This document shows, piece after piece, positions 11,496-23,353 of a DNA stretch of 64,000 nt. Position numbers and translations under genes: made by a program. The notes below the pieces were generated by a model, which made no database searches, was not told the DNA's origin, and saw only the letters and a list, made by a program, of their open reading frames with translations. Numbering within the stretch: the stretch's first letter is position 1; each line of letters opens with the position of its first letter. Source of the DNA: Coptis chinensis (lineage: Eukaryota > Streptophyta > Magnoliopsida > Ranunculales > Ranunculaceae); NCBI GenBank assembly GCA_015680905.1, contig CM027377.1:10936501-11000500 (forward strand), given 5' to 3'.

Positions 11496-14309
11496 ATGAG
11501 GCATTCAGGTACTCCTTCTTCCACTCCTCGCCGCTTCTGTCAGAGGAGTTTCAATTCAAATATAGTCAGGCTTGTTTTTCTTAGACGCAATACCACACGC
11601 CTATCTAGAATTTCACACACTACACTTGCATCAATGGCTACAAAACCAGAGACTCCTCTCTCTAATTTTTATAAAGCACTAAACGATGGCCCTAAGTCGT
11701 GCATTGTTCTTGCAGACCTAGTAGGGGATTTTTGAATTCCCCCGAATATATTTAATTTGTTACCAGTTTTCTATGGTTTAGACCACGAGAAGCCTTATCA
11801 ACACATGCGTAGGATAGAACAAGTTCTCACTACATTCCATCATCCTAGCGTAAGTCCCGATCAAGTTAAACTTAGGGTGTTTCCATTCACCCTAGATGAC
11901 AAGGCGGCGTTTTAGTTAACTGCCTAAACGCCAAACTCTGTAGACTCATGGGCTAATCTTGTTCAATTGTTCATGGAATAGTTTTACCCACCCTTGAAGA
12001 CAGATGAAATGCTTCAAAAGATTCATTTCTTCTGCCAGAATCCTCATGAATTTTTTTCAGAGGCCTGGAATCATTTCACTGATATTCTCATTGAATGCCC
12101 ACATCATAATCTTGCGAAAGACACGCTTGTTCGTGCCTTCTTCAAGGGGCTTTTACATCATCATAAGGAGGTTCTAGATATCATGACTGGGGGTAGTTTT
12201 CTTAGTAAAAGAGCCTTGGAGGCTTATAAATTCTTAAAAGATCAATCTAAGAGGAACAACAATTGGGGAGGTAACGACTCTTTCCGCTCCACTCCTTCTT
12301 CTTTTAAGGTTAAACAAGATCCCGAGCTTAAAACTCTTATCGATGCCCTCACTAAAAAGGTAGATGTCCTCTCTGTTCAACAATAGCCCACTCCAGTCCT
12401 GAACATTAACTCTGCTCGTTGTAATGTCTGTTTTAGTCTTGAGCATTCCTACTTCTATTGTCCTCTTGGCTATGCACAACCACCGCCACAACCATTAAAC
12501 TTCAACCAGTTAACTCCACATCAAGAACAAGAAAACTTAGGTGACCAGAATAGAGGTTTAGTGCCCATGACCCAGAACTATCAATATCAAGACATGAACG
12601 CTCAACAAGCCTTAATTCCAGTCGAACCATCTACAGACAAAGTAGTAGTGATCTTGTTGAAAAAACAAAATCAAATTATGCAACAAAACTCCAACTTGAT
12701 AAAAGATCAGCATGATCAAAACTCTAATATGATGAAACAAACGATGCAAATGATGCAGTCTTTGTGCCAAAAGGTTATTGACATGTCTCTTAACCAAAAT
12801 AATAACCAAACTGGCGTGTTTCCAGGTCAAGTAGTGCCTAACCCTAAGTCAACAAACACCACATTTGAAATAAATAGTATTTAGTATAATGGTAATATAA
12901 CCCCAGAGGACCTACAGGCAGTCACTACCTTTCGTTCAGGGAGAGTAGTTGATAACAAAGTGACTATGCTTAGAGATTGCCCACAAATGGAAGCTGAATA
13001 TGAAACCATACCGAATACTGTCATAGAAACTGAAGACCCTACAACTATAGAAGTTCCTGTCCAACCACAACCAAGAGGTACAGCCTTACTACATACCACC
13101 ATAGAAATTGATGATCCTACACCTATAGAGGTTCCAATATGGACACCTAGATGGAAAATGGCTAAAGATAAAGCAAATACGAATAATACTTTTGACCCTT
13201 ATGCTAAATATATAGATAAACCACCGTATCCCCATAGACTAGTTGTGTCTAAAAAGGATGAGAATTTTGATAAGATTAGGGAAGTGTTTAAAAATCTGAC
13301 TATAAACTTACATTTTCTAGATGCTATAAAAAGTCTACCTGGACACGTTAAGTTTCTAAAAGAGTTGTGCACCAAGAAGATGAAAATCAACATACCCAAC
13401 GAAGCCTTCTTAACTGAACAATATCCCTCTTTATCTGAATATAACAGAATTATTAAGTACAAAGACCCTAGTCGTCCTACTATACAATGCACCTTGGGAG
13501 ATTACTTCATAATAACTGCTCTATTAGACCTGGGGGTGAGTAACTTATTTCCTTTTTATTTATATAAACAACTAGGTTTAACAAAAATTCAACCAACCAA
13601 AATGACTTTGTAGTTAGCCGATCGTTCTATTAAGTATCCTAAGGGCATAGTTGAAAATATTCTCATTAAAGTTCAAGACTTTTACTATCCAGTCGACTTC
13701 GTTATTCTCGACACAGAAGTTGCTCATGATTATATTCCCATCATCTTAGGGCGTCCTTTCTTGGCAACCGCCAATGCCCAAATCAATTGTCGGGATGGCT
13801 CAATGACTCTTTCTTTTGGAAATCTTTATGTGAAAGTTAACATGTTTAGACAAAAGTAGAGTCAACTAGGTTTGCCTGCAGAAGGAGAAGTGAAGTCCAT
13901 TGAGAGTTTTGTATCTCACATTAGTGCGGCTGACGCTTTCGTCCCCACACTAGTACATACCTCTCTTATGGAAGAAGACAAACACCACAATTTCTACTCT
14001 CTAGACGTAGATAACATTGAGGAAGATTTCCTTCGACTCTTTTGCAACCCTTCTTTGCCACCTCGCGAGTCCCTTTTTATTGACATCCATTCATCCCTTG
14101 ACGCCATGACGGAAGAAGAATTTTTCACCCTCTATCTCAGTGATTATTCTGATCCACCTATTAAGGAATGTCTTACATATCTCAAGGCTTCTGATGATAT
14201 AGAACTAAGAACACTAGTTGAGCACCATTCACCCACCTCACATCTTTTTATGTCACCCACCTTCCATCACGAATGTTCCTCGCCCTCTACCTTTTTAAAG
14301 AACCATTGA
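11496..14309 (+). pseudogene. gypsy gag-protease polyprotein, one frame with premature stops
   Basis: A single reading frame of about 938 codons runs from 11496 to 14309 without any frameshift. It is broken by eight premature stops: TGA at 11733, a TAG-TAA-TAG cluster at about 11910-11990, and TAG at 12384, 12882, 13611 and 13857. The first half is a capsid-type gag (FYPPLKTDEM, then HFTDILIECPHH). A CCHC zinc knuckle of spacing C-x2-C-x4-H-x4-C follows near 12420. A retroviral-type aspartic protease lies at about 13510-13800, with DLG at the active site and the later ILGRPFLATANA. Reverse transcriptase should follow but is deleted. The stops make it non-functional. Confidence 0.88.
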
Positions 14310-14688
14310 GTTTGCACTTGACCTTCTGGATTCTCCTATGCTTCATGATTTTCTAAACCCTTTTGATACGGAAATAATACCTAAGGACAAGCCACCTGAC
14401 ACTTTTTCATTTTTTCCATTCCATCATTCTAAAACTTATCCATATCCCACGTATTTTCCAAAACCATCCATTTTCTCACGCTCATTCACTTAGCCTCCCT
14501 TTCGTAGGAGGAAAAAGAGGAAACTGTATGCTCGATTAGGTTCTAGATCCATCAAAATTCCCTTCATTCTACTAAGCCACATTATAGGAAATCTTGGTAC
14601 TTGATTCTGTTTGATGGTGCATTCCATGTTAACTATTTATAGAAAGATTCACAATTATTTAGATTATTGATATATGGTAAACTGCATG

Positions 14689-14722
<34 letters not shown>

Positions 14723-14916
14723 ATTAAGTCTAGGAAATCTGACTTTAAAAGACCCAAGTTTTTGTACAATACCACCTTTCTGGAGTATAGGCCAAACAAA
14801 AAATTTCAAACTTAAAAAGAGTTTTTCAATTTTGTTTGGAGGGGGTATTTTGGTATTTCATTTCAAAATGTTTTGCCACCCATTGCCTGTCATGTTTACT
14901 CCAAATTAGTTAGTAT
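14310..14916 (+). other. Remnant between protease and truncated 3' LTR
   Basis: About 600 bp of decayed sequence with no pol motif, including an (AT)n microsatellite at 14690-14719. The deletion that removed pol probably ends within or next to it. Confidence 0.5.
14690..14719. repeat. (AT)n microsatellite
   Basis: About 14 uninterrupted TA units inside the gypsy remnant. Confidence 0.9.
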
Positions 14917-15211
14917 ACTCCATATTTGATTCACCTATAAATAATTACTTTAGTTAATATTAGTATAAGATCAATTGATAGTATTATCTCATAGTATAAA
15001 TTCTCAACATAATATTACTCTCACCATTATTTTTTTGTGTTTGATTAATTGGATTCTATTTAGTCTTGGTAGTTTAGGAGTGGAACGAATCCTAACTCTT
15101 TATATTACTTCATTATTTGAGAGTAGGAATATTGATCTAAGCACTTGTTTAGTTGATTGATTATTTGTGTTTACGCATAGATAGTTAGTTTACATAAATT
15201 TGTGAATATCA
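14917..15211 (+). repeat. Truncated 3' LTR of the gypsy element
   Basis: Matches the last part of the 5' LTR (10108-10400) with few differences. It ends ATATCA against ATACA in the 5' LTR and is followed directly by the GTGAT duplication. The first ~1.1 kb of the LTR is missing. Confidence 0.85.
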
Positions 15212-15409
15212 GTGATCTTCATTGTACAAGGTACGTTTTTGGCTCCTTAGTTTTGTTCTATTTGTGTCTTTTGTTTCTATTGGGAAAGGAAAGAATTTAT
15301 GTTGTTTTAACTAGTGATGAAAAGAGAAGTTCTTTGTGGTTGTAACTTTATGTAGGGATTGTTAGGATAGTTAATAGATATGGGTGGATTTTTGGATGTG
15401 GTCTAAATA

Positions 15410-15432
15410 GTGATAGTGATAGTGATAGTGAT
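15410..15432. repeat. Short AGTGAT tandem repeat
   Basis: Four copies of a hexamer that encodes the Ser-Asp run at the N-terminus of the antisense gene. Confidence 0.8.
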
Positions 15433-17787
15433 GATATTTATGTAGGGGAAGAAGAGGTTGTGAGTAAGGAGGAAAATATTTGTCTGGAAGAGGTGTTGGT
15501 GTTGGTGAAGTTTGGGAGTAGTGTTTGTGCAAAAGAATTATTATATATGGAGGAGTCGTCATCGAACTGAGAGGAGGGTAGTGGGAGTAGTGAGGATAGA
15601 ACCGAATCGGGCAATCGTGCGAGCAGTAACTAAGGAGTTGTGAGTACTTCGCTGGCTCGTAAAGTGCATTGCGGCTCGGGGAGTGTGGAGTCGCTGGAAC
15701 AAACAACGAGGGAGATTATGAGGTTAGAAAAGTTGAAGTTTAGGGTGATTGCTGACCTGCGAAGGGATTTTTTAGCTTCTAGGACTCTTAGGTATAAGTT
15801 GCCAATGCAAACTGTATGTGGTAGTGAGTACGAGGCAGATGAGGGCTGGATGACAGTCAAGTTTTTGAATTTTTGCAAGAAGAGTCATTACCAGTTTATG
15901 AGTAACAGCTGGAGATACTTGCGGGTTTTTGATATATTGAATGAGAAGCAAGGTTATGGGATTACTTTGAAGGATATTCTCGAGTATATGTATGCATATG
16001 AAGGCAAATTGGTTGAAGGATAAGACAGTGATGAAGTGTGCCCTGAGCTTGAAGGCGAATGCGTCAGAGTTGATGGATTTACCGAACTGGGAGACATGGT
16101 GGGAGCATCCGGTTCTGATTACAGGGTTATTTTGTGAAGTAGTATAACAATGAAGGTATAGTAAAAATGGGTGGGGATGATGTTTGCGTGTGTTTATGTT
16201 TGTGTCTGAGGGTTTCTGATATATGTCTATTATGTTTTGCAGAGATTCTAAGGTATATGGTTCCATTCGCGGAGCGGTGTGGTAAGATAGAAGGTTTTGC
16301 TGGCTTGGGGAGAGAGGAAAAGAAGAATTTGCTAACAATGGTTGCCGAATATTTTGACGAGCGGGGGTCGATTGTCGCTCGTGAGAAGAATGACGGGAAG
16401 AAAGACCGTGTGAGGAGTCGTATCAGGAGGTCGGTTAGCTTGATAAGGGATTCGTCCGAAAATATGGATGGGGGCGTAAGGGACAAGAGGAGGGGTGTTG
16501 TTGGCTCAGAATCGTCCAGGGGAAGTCGCAAGAAGTCGAAGTCGGGGTCGATGAAGATCGACTTTTCAAAGTTGGGAGGAAAGAATGTGGTTGATCTGAC
16601 TGAGGGAGAGGGAGCTGGTGGAGCGGGAGGTGCAACTGATTGTCCTGTGGTGAGTGCTGGTGAAGTGTCTATTCCGACTGTTGTGAGTGAACGAGGGGTG
16701 TTGGTGTAGAGTGGTGGTTGGGCTGGTGTGGATGTGGTCGTGCCTGTGCCAACAAGGAAAACGGCTGATGTCAGTCGTGTACCGACTAGCGAGAGGGAGA
16801 GTGGGCCTAGTAGACTGGTGACTAGGCTACCGAAAGATAAAGAAGATGATTATGTGGGGAGGGCTACATATGCGGAGGGTCGTAGGATGAGTCGTGTGAG
16901 GCGCACGGATGTGGCCTATAATCGAGCACCAATTGCGAAAGGCTTGGTGCACTCGATTATGCTGGAGGCTAATCGTAAGCTGGTGGAGAAGATGACGGCT
17001 GTAGAGCTGCGTGAGCTGAGTACGTTGAGCGCATATCGGGTAAGTATCACTCGTGTTGCTGGTTTCATTAGTCATTTCGTATATGCCCATGTAGATAATT
17101 GTGTCTTGTCTTGGTGTAGAATATGCTCTATGTGCAACAACTGGAGATGTTGGCGTCAGTTTTGGCTTCATCTGATATGGAGATGCAATTGAAAGCGGCT
17201 GAGAATGCTGATTTGAGAGCACGTCTTGAATAGGTAGAAACTATGAGTAATACTGTGTGTGGGGAGATTTGCATGCGGCTGAGGCAGTGAAGATGCGTAC
17301 GTGGAAAGATTTGGATGAAGTGAATTTCCAGTGTAATACTAAAAAAATGCTGCATGCCAAGCTAGGGAAGATGTATGAGGGGCAGAAGTTAGAGTTGGAG
17401 CGTTTGAAGAGGGAGTTGGAGTTTGAGAGGGGAGATGTGCGCAAGTACCAGAGGCTGGCAGAGAGGCACACTTCAAAGTGGAATTGTCTGGTTGGTTATC
17501 TTGTGGACGGGAAATTAGTGTTAGCACCTAGTGCAGATTGCGGCCATTTCCCAGAGTGACGATGATGCGAGTGGTGACGATTTTGAAAAAGAAGACGACC
17601 GTGGTGATGAGGCGGAAGTGTCTTTTGTTGCAGTCGACTTATGCAGCCTCTGATGCGTGGAAGGGGAAAATGTGGTGGATACTGATGTGCCAACTGAAGG
17701 GACGAGTGCTGGAGCCTCGATTGTGGTTGTTGTCCAGTCAGTGGAAGTGACGGTCGCGACTGGCGAGGAGGTAATGAAGGATGTAGG

Positions 17788-18922
17788 TAGTGGTGTCAAA
17801 TGGGTAATGGGCGGGCCGGCCGCCCTCAAACAATGAAGCCCTCATGTTTTTGGGGCGGGCCAGCCCTACCTTCATTTACTCGAGAGGGCGGGTCGGGTTG
17901 GGCCAATACTTAAATCTCGAAGCCTTTACCCACCCTCAACCCTCTCGGTAGGCTTGAAGGGCGGGGCTTTGGGGCCAAACGCGTGGGGCCGGATACTATG
18001 TTATACATTTGATTTACAAAATAAATTTAGAAACATTAGTTAAAAATGATAAAATCGAATGCACTTCACAATTAAACTTTCAAACTACTAAAAAAACTTG
18101 CTAAAGTTGTATTAGTCAATTAAGATCAATTAAATTCATTTCATAAAATATTATAATAAAATTATAAGGTGGCAAACTTAATAGATAAATGTTTTTTTAA
18201 GTGATTTTTAGCATATTAATGTTAAAACTAGCCATGCAGCCCGACCTGTGGCCGGGCCTGTTATTCTTAAACCCATCATGTCTGGGCCTATATTTAAGGG
18301 AAGCACTTGGAAGTTTAACATATCCATATCCAATAAGTAATACATATCATGATCCATTAACTAATCCATATCCATATCTATTAACTAATACATATCCATA
18401 TCCATATCCAATAACTAATACATATCAATTAATTTGTTTTTTTTTATCCCATGCGTACATTTGAAATAATGAAATAATGCGTAGCTTTGTTTTTTGTTTT
18501 AGCATAACACATGAAAGGACAATTTTAATTTATATTAAATTAGAGAGCAGGCCAAATTCAGGGTTAGTTTGGTAAGATGGCAAGTAATTATTTTTCAAAT
18601 AGGGACTATTTTAAAAACTTTGCTGATGTGGCTCACTATGAGCATCTTGGGAGAAACGGATATTAATATAGGTAGGATGAAATATATTGTAAATCTTTTT
18701 ATTAAAATATATGTAATAAATGTTGAGGGCCTAATGAGGGCCGGGCTTAAGGGAGGGCTTAAGTTTCGAAGTCTAGGCCCTTACCCTCCCCTCAAAGGCT
18801 TGAGGGCGGGTCGGCCCAAAACCACCCCAATGTGTGAGGGCCTCATTTTGAGGGCTTTTTCGGCCTATGGGCCGGGTCGGGGCGGGCGGGCTAAGGGTTT
18901 GAGGGCCATTTTGACACCCCTA
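17788..18922. mobile_element. Non-autonomous hAT transposon
   Basis: 1,135 bp flanked by a perfect 8-bp duplication, GATGTAGG (17780-17787 and 18923-18930), the size made by hAT transposases. The ends are inverted, TAGTGGTGTCAAA on the left and TAGGGGTGTCAAAA on the right strand, a common plant hAT terminus. Subterminal GC-rich GGGCGGGCC blocks are inverted as well. The interior is AT-rich with a CATATC-type tandem array at about 18320-18430 and no transposase. Removing it restores the last codons of the antisense gene. Confidence 0.93.
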
Positions 18923-18961
18923 GATGTAGGTGATGGTGAGGCGGGCCTCGTGGCTTCTTGA

Positions 18962-21900
18962 ATTTGTTGTTTAGAGAGTTTTGGTGAGGATTTGTGAATG
19001 ATGTGGCTCTAAGTAGCCTAATACAATAGAGTATGCATTGTGCTGCTCGTCTTTCTTGCTTCTTTTTCTATGGTAGAAATAGTAAGTCATATTCCACTGG
19101 GGGAGGCCATGTGGGGCTCGTTGTAGGATGTTTGCTGATTTATTATTACTTTGAATTTGCATCTTGTCTTGTCTTTGGCTGTCTTGTCTTCATGTGATCT
19201 GCATATCATGTTAGCTTATAAGCATAAGGAATGTGAGTAGAAAAGGTAACCTTGTAAGCTTGCCATATTTGTGGGTGAGCTATATCTAGTCTTTTTTGGA
19301 AATTGTTGTTTTGGGGAAGTGCAATGGTCACTTCAAGACTTGTAGTTGTTAAATACGGAAATTACGTTGGACTTGACTTATCAAGCCAAGTGTGCAAGGT
19401 GTCGTTTGAGAGGCGGTGAGTTGTCCTTGAAAAAAGGGGGACTTGACATATGCGATTGAGATTCTACACAGATTTTGTTGAGATTGTGGCCTTTGAGACT
19501 GATATAGATCGGAGGGCTAGGAGGCAGTGAGCTTGCCTATTTAAAATGGTTTTTGAAGTCATTGTTACTTGCGTACTTGAAGAATTTTTGCCAAAAATTG
19601 TTGCCATTTTTTGCTGTGTTTCTTTGTTGTTTCTCATGTTTTTTCATTTTGTCTGGTTTTTGTTTGGGATTTTTAGACTTGTAGTGTAGCAAGTGGTAAG
19701 GTGTTGGTGGAGTAGTTGTTATAGTAAGTTATTTGTAGTAATGTTGAGAGATGAGGAAGAAAAATAAATGGAATTGTGGTTATGCCGGTGGGAGTTTGTA
19801 TCAGGTGGTGGGGGGTTTTTAGGTTTTCGGGAGATGGTGATTTGTTGGTGGGAGGGATGGTGGAGGGAATTGTTTGGCTTAATGTAGCTGGTGGTTGTAG
19901 GGGGAAAGTTGCTAATGTGTAGTGAACTCGTGGTGTTGGTAGGTGATGTTCTACTTGACTCCTTTGGTGGTTATGTTTAAGAATGGGTGGTCTCGGGAAA
20001 TGATGCGCCGCACCGGTGGATGGTGCAGTTGCATTGCCCAAGGGAACTCAGATCTGGTGGAGAAGAGCAAATGTGAAGTTTCTGCTTCACCAGATCGAGT
20101 GTGGTTGCCATGTTGCTAAAGGGGCGTGGACCCACGAGAAAGAGATTTCGACAAGTTGCTTGGTCGATGAAGAGATGCTTTTAGGAAAGCATCCTTCATC
20201 GTGTGCCTTAGATATTTGGCTCGCCCTGTGGTCTTGGTGATCCACATGAGGGGATTGACCATGTGTGGGGGCGGGTGAATTTTCTGGTAGTGGCGAATCA
20301 CCGTACTTTGTGGTGCCTTCGATGGGAACGACGTGACGGTGAGCAGGCTCGCTATGCGTGTCTTAGCTGGGTTGTCATTCCTGCTGGCCTTGGGTTTTGG
20401 TTCTGGGCGAAGCGAGTGGTCTTCTTCGGCGACATCAGTGCTCGAGTGGTGGTGATGCTCGTCTTATATTGGCTCGGAACCACTCGATTGCCGCTTAGAG
20501 CTGGTCGTGGCATTGTGTGAGTCCAGAGAGGTAGAGAAGAGGTAGTCGTGTGCCTTAGCCTTTCTCTTTTTTCTTGAAGTGCATTCATCACTTGGTGTTG
20601 CAAGAGACTTTGGCTGTGTCATGCAACAATATAACTGATGGTGATGTCGACGATCCAGCGGAATCTTCAACTTTTGATCAGGGCAATACAAGCTCTCAGT
20701 GTATGTAGAGAGTGAAGGAGCTACTTGTAATATAAGAGAGTAACTTGTACTCATGTTGTACTCATGTAATATGAGAATTGTAATCTGAGAATGTATGGTG
20801 TTATGAATGTATTGAAAGAATTCATTTGCCTTCTAGTATGTTGTGAAAAATCTTTGCTTGAATGTGATTGATGTAGTTGTCTAATGTATCTAGCTAGCAT
20901 ATTGTTTATGACTTGTTGTCTACTGTGGTTGAATACTTGTTGATGACTGGTTCGACTGGCTGAATGTAGGAGAGGCGAGTTGTAGCCCTCAGTGTGTTGA
21001 GGTTTGGTTGCCAGTCGTCTTGGACTAAACCGACTGAGTAGCATATGTGATTAAATGATTTTTTGTTGGGACTATAAGTTTTGTCTTGGTAGAGGAGTGA
21101 TTCGCTTAAGTGAGAATGGATGTAGTGCTGGAGAAGTCATTGTTGTCGATCTTGTGGGGGACGACGATGGAGTCCCTGAGAAGTCGTTGTAAGACTTATT
21201 GTAAGAATTGAAACTATGATAGTCTATCTTGTGGGGAACGATCGAGTTCCTGAGAAGTCGTTGTAAGACTTATTAGCTGACGTATGTAGATGGTTCTGTG
21301 GCCGCGAATGGCCTCATTTTTTAGGGCATGATTTTAATATATCCCTCAATTGTAGAGTATTGTTTGCAATGTAATGCTTTTTGAGGACGTTGTGTGGGTG
21401 TTAAGCGTATGTTACAAAGAGTTGTCCCCGTTGGCTTTCTTGGGTTTATGAGTTGATCGGTTGAGTGCATAGATTAAAATCAAACCCTCGGTGATCGAAA
21501 GCTGTTGGATTAACCTACAATGTATCAGGATATGCTACAAAAAAATGTTTATGGTAATTAATAAAATTCTACAACGTTGTGAGTATAATGAAAAAATAGC
21601 CATGTTCGATCTTGATTGACTATGACATTTCTGTATTCACTCTAGCTTGACTTGGTGAGGGTTTGGCCCTAATCTACACTTCCGTCACCAAATGTAGTGT
21701 GTAATGGAGTACTAAGTGGTGGGTCGTGGCCCTACTTGGATTTTGTATGTATGCGTTGATGAGGTCATTGTAAGGATGCTTGGCATGTAAGTTTTGAATT
21801 TGAGTTTCTGAGGATATAGATTAAAGCCAAGCCTTCAGTGATCAAACATTGTAAATTTTGAAATGTCTGGTCATTGTTAGTGAAACGAGAGGTGTAGGAA

Positions 21901-22062
21901 AAAAAAAACTTAGCCTTGACTATGTTGATGCTTTGAATGAATGCCTAAATCTAGAACGAGATTGATGGTGTCTTAAGCAAATAGATTTCACCAAATATAA
22001 GTGTTTGAATGGTGATCTTCAGACGGTACCAAATATAAATGTTTGAATGGTTAATTTCCATA
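18962..22062. other. LARD interior without recognisable gene
   Basis: About 3.1 kb. In plus orientation it is downstream of the antisense gene; in minus orientation it follows the primer site, where gag would sit in a complete element. No gag motif, zinc knuckle or protease was seen on the minus strand. Several overlapping frames at 19670-20760 are open but share no family motif, and both strands are open there because stop codons are rare in the GC-richer patch. A partial direct repeat (CTTGTGGGG ... TCGTTGTAAGACTTATT) occurs at about 21150-21205 and 21222-21272. Confidence 0.6.
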
Positions 22063-22090
22063 CAAACGGCGCCAAATGTAAATGTCTAAA
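21975..22090. repeat. Three-fold ~40-bp repeat at the LTR/primer-site junction
   Basis: Related units ACCAAATATAAGTGTTTGAA, ACCAAATATAAATGTTTGAA and GCCAAATGTAAATGTCTAAA follow each other, the last one spanning the primer site and the start of the LTR. The junction itself seems to have been duplicated. Confidence 0.6.
22063..22074 (-). other. Probable primer-binding site of the LARD-type element
   Basis: TGGCGCCGTTTG on the minus strand, two bases from the LTR end. The first ten bases fit the tRNA-Asp type site TGGCGCCGTTGCC. It fixes the element's orientation as minus. Confidence 0.65.
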
Positions 22091-23353
22091 TTTACACCAA
22101 GGATTAAGATTTGATTCTTAGCTCTTAAGTTGGAATAATAAGGAGGGGATGGTTTTGTTTGGTGTTAATGGCTGCTCTTTGTAGGAGATTTTCTGAGTAT
22201 CCCCTGATTTTCCTCTGTGCCTTGTGATTCAGATTCTTTTTCTTGACAGAGAAGAGATGAGATGATTTAGAGTTCAGGGTTGAACCGCCTAACAGCTGCC
22301 TACGTATCTCCTTGTTTATTTAGAAGAATCAAACCCTATTTTGCGTAGGTCCTAAGAGCAAATCCCTGTGGTTTATATAGGAAAAGCTTTGAGAGTCATA
22401 GGGTTAGAGTTAACCTTACCGCTTGTGAGTTTCCTTCCATCTTTGGACTCTGCCTTCCTATTAGGAATCCTCTCCTTATGGAAGTCTAAATCTAGATCAT
22501 ATCTTATTAGAGGTAGGTTTCCTTGTTGATCATAATATCCCATCGCATATGGGAATATTATATCTAAAAGGTAACTCTTACAGATATGTCATTACGATTC
22601 CTTCCTTATCATCAAAGATCACTCTCTTCAATTTCCTTCTGTTTAGAAACTGTCCATATCAGTTTCTAACGACTTGGAGAATTGTTATGCTTAGAGGCGG
22701 TTAGTCACGTGTCTGGCACATACTTACTAAACACTCGTGATAAACACGAGATCACTTATTCATAGAACTGATCTTATGGATTTCGTCTCATTCTGGACAT
22801 CTATAGTCCTGGGTCATTTCCCTCCCACATGTCATTTAGTTAGTGATGGGAAATCCCCCCTACACTCTTCATGAGTAAGAAGATGTCTACGTATCCAACA
22901 CTATGTTAGTGAGACTGGAAATCAAGCCACACGTAGCTCTGAAGGGTAGCTTTTATAGTCATTGAGAGTGAGCATCGGGTGTGACACGTGTACTGATAAG
23001 CTAAGTACATATGTGCGGTTGAGATGGATTGACATGTGCCTGTGGGAGGCACGTGGATTAGCAATTGTAGGTCTATCTGAGTTGGCATAGGGTGCAATGA
23101 TGGTGTTCACCGTAATGATGGTGTATGGCTGTAATGGTGCATGTATTACAGTGGGAAAGGGGCTTAAAGATAAGCTGGTAATGATGATAGTATTAGGTGA
23201 TGATGTCACGAGATGAAGTCGAGTGACAAGTCATTGATCTGCTGAGTGAGCGAGTGCTCTGATATAGCGAGTGCGATGGGTGTTCATATGTCGCGTTATG
23301 TTGAGGGAGTCATTGTGTGTGCACATCACGTGACTGATGGGATGTCCCTTACA
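22077..23353 (-). repeat. Right (5') LTR of the LARD-type element, interrupted
   Basis: Matches the left LTR (7863-8451). About 587 bp remain once the nested solo LTR and its duplicated CTCTT are removed. Ends are TGTAAATGTC and CCCTTACA on the plus strand, followed by the GTTAC duplication. Confidence 0.88.
22180..22864 (-). mobile_element. Solo LTR nested in the right LTR
   Basis: 685 bp with inverted ends TGTAGG and CCTACA, flanked by CTCTT at 22175-22179 and 22865-22869. The left copy of the surrounding LTR lacks it, which confirms the insertion. A minus-strand TATA box (CTATATAAACC) near 22370 suggests orientation. No internal domain is present, so it is a solo LTR left by recombination. 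Confidence 0.88.

Larger units (their letters stand above)
8974..15211 (+). mobile_element. Ty3/gypsy retrotransposon, gag-protease only, pol deleted
   Basis: Plus-strand element flanked by a perfect GTGAT duplication (8969-8973 and 15212-15216). The left LTR starts TGATAAGAGCTC and the right end closes in CA. A full primer-binding site follows the left LTR, and gag and aspartic protease are readable. Reverse transcriptase, RNase H and integrase are absent, and the right LTR keeps only its last ~295 bp. One internal deletion of pol plus most of the 3' LTR explains this. The primer site and protease style fit the Athila/Tat branch. It inserted into the 5' UTR region of the antisense gene of the surrounding LARD-type element. 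Confidence 0.88.
15380..18961 (+). pseudogene. Spliced antisense gene of the LARD-type element, coiled-coil protein, decayed
   Basis: Family not recognised. The frame can be followed from an ATG at 15380 to the stop at 18959-18961 if introns at 16156-16242 (87 bp) and 17040-17119 (80 bp, GTAAGT donor) and the hAT insertion are removed. Order: acidic Ser/Asp N-terminus; globular Trp-rich domain (LKFRVIADLRRDF, WETWWEHPVLI, FAERCGKIEGF); basic low-complexity linker; coiled coil at about 17340-17470 (KLELERLKRELEFERGD); acidic tail. Breaks include a 1-bp offset near 15405, TGA and TAA in the N-terminal part (about 15570 and 15630), an extra base near 16009, a missing base near 16145, a CAG-to-TAG change at 17230 and a missing base near 17545. 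It runs opposite to its host element. It resembles the extra antisense ORFs of Tat elements in position, not provably in sequence. Confidence 0.65.
7863..23353 (-). mobile_element. Non-autonomous LTR retrotransposon (LARD-type) with antisense gene and three nested insertions
   Basis: Two copies of a roughly 590-bp LTR (7863-8451 and 22077-23353, the latter interrupted) are in the same orientation. They are flanked by a perfect 5-bp target duplication, GTTAC, at 7858-7862 and 23354-23358. A primer-binding-site-like TGGCGCCGTTTG on the minus strand at 22063-22074, two bases from the right LTR, makes the element minus-oriented. Without the nested gypsy, hAT and solo-LTR insertions the element is about 7.4 kb. 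No gag, protease, reverse transcriptase or integrase was found, so it would need proteins from another element. It carries a spliced gene in antisense (15380-18961). Antisense extra ORFs are known in the Tat lineage of Ty3/gypsy, for example maize Grande. Placement there is inference from the primer site and this layout. Confidence 0.8.

Noticed and set aside
19673-20754. Overlapping open frames in the LARD interior
   Set aside because: Open on both strands with low-complexity translations and no motifs.
21470-21850. Possible gene from a twice-occurring phrase (AGATTAAA-CCAA/CAAACCCTC-GTGATC)
   Set aside because: Only short diverged repeats, no open frame.
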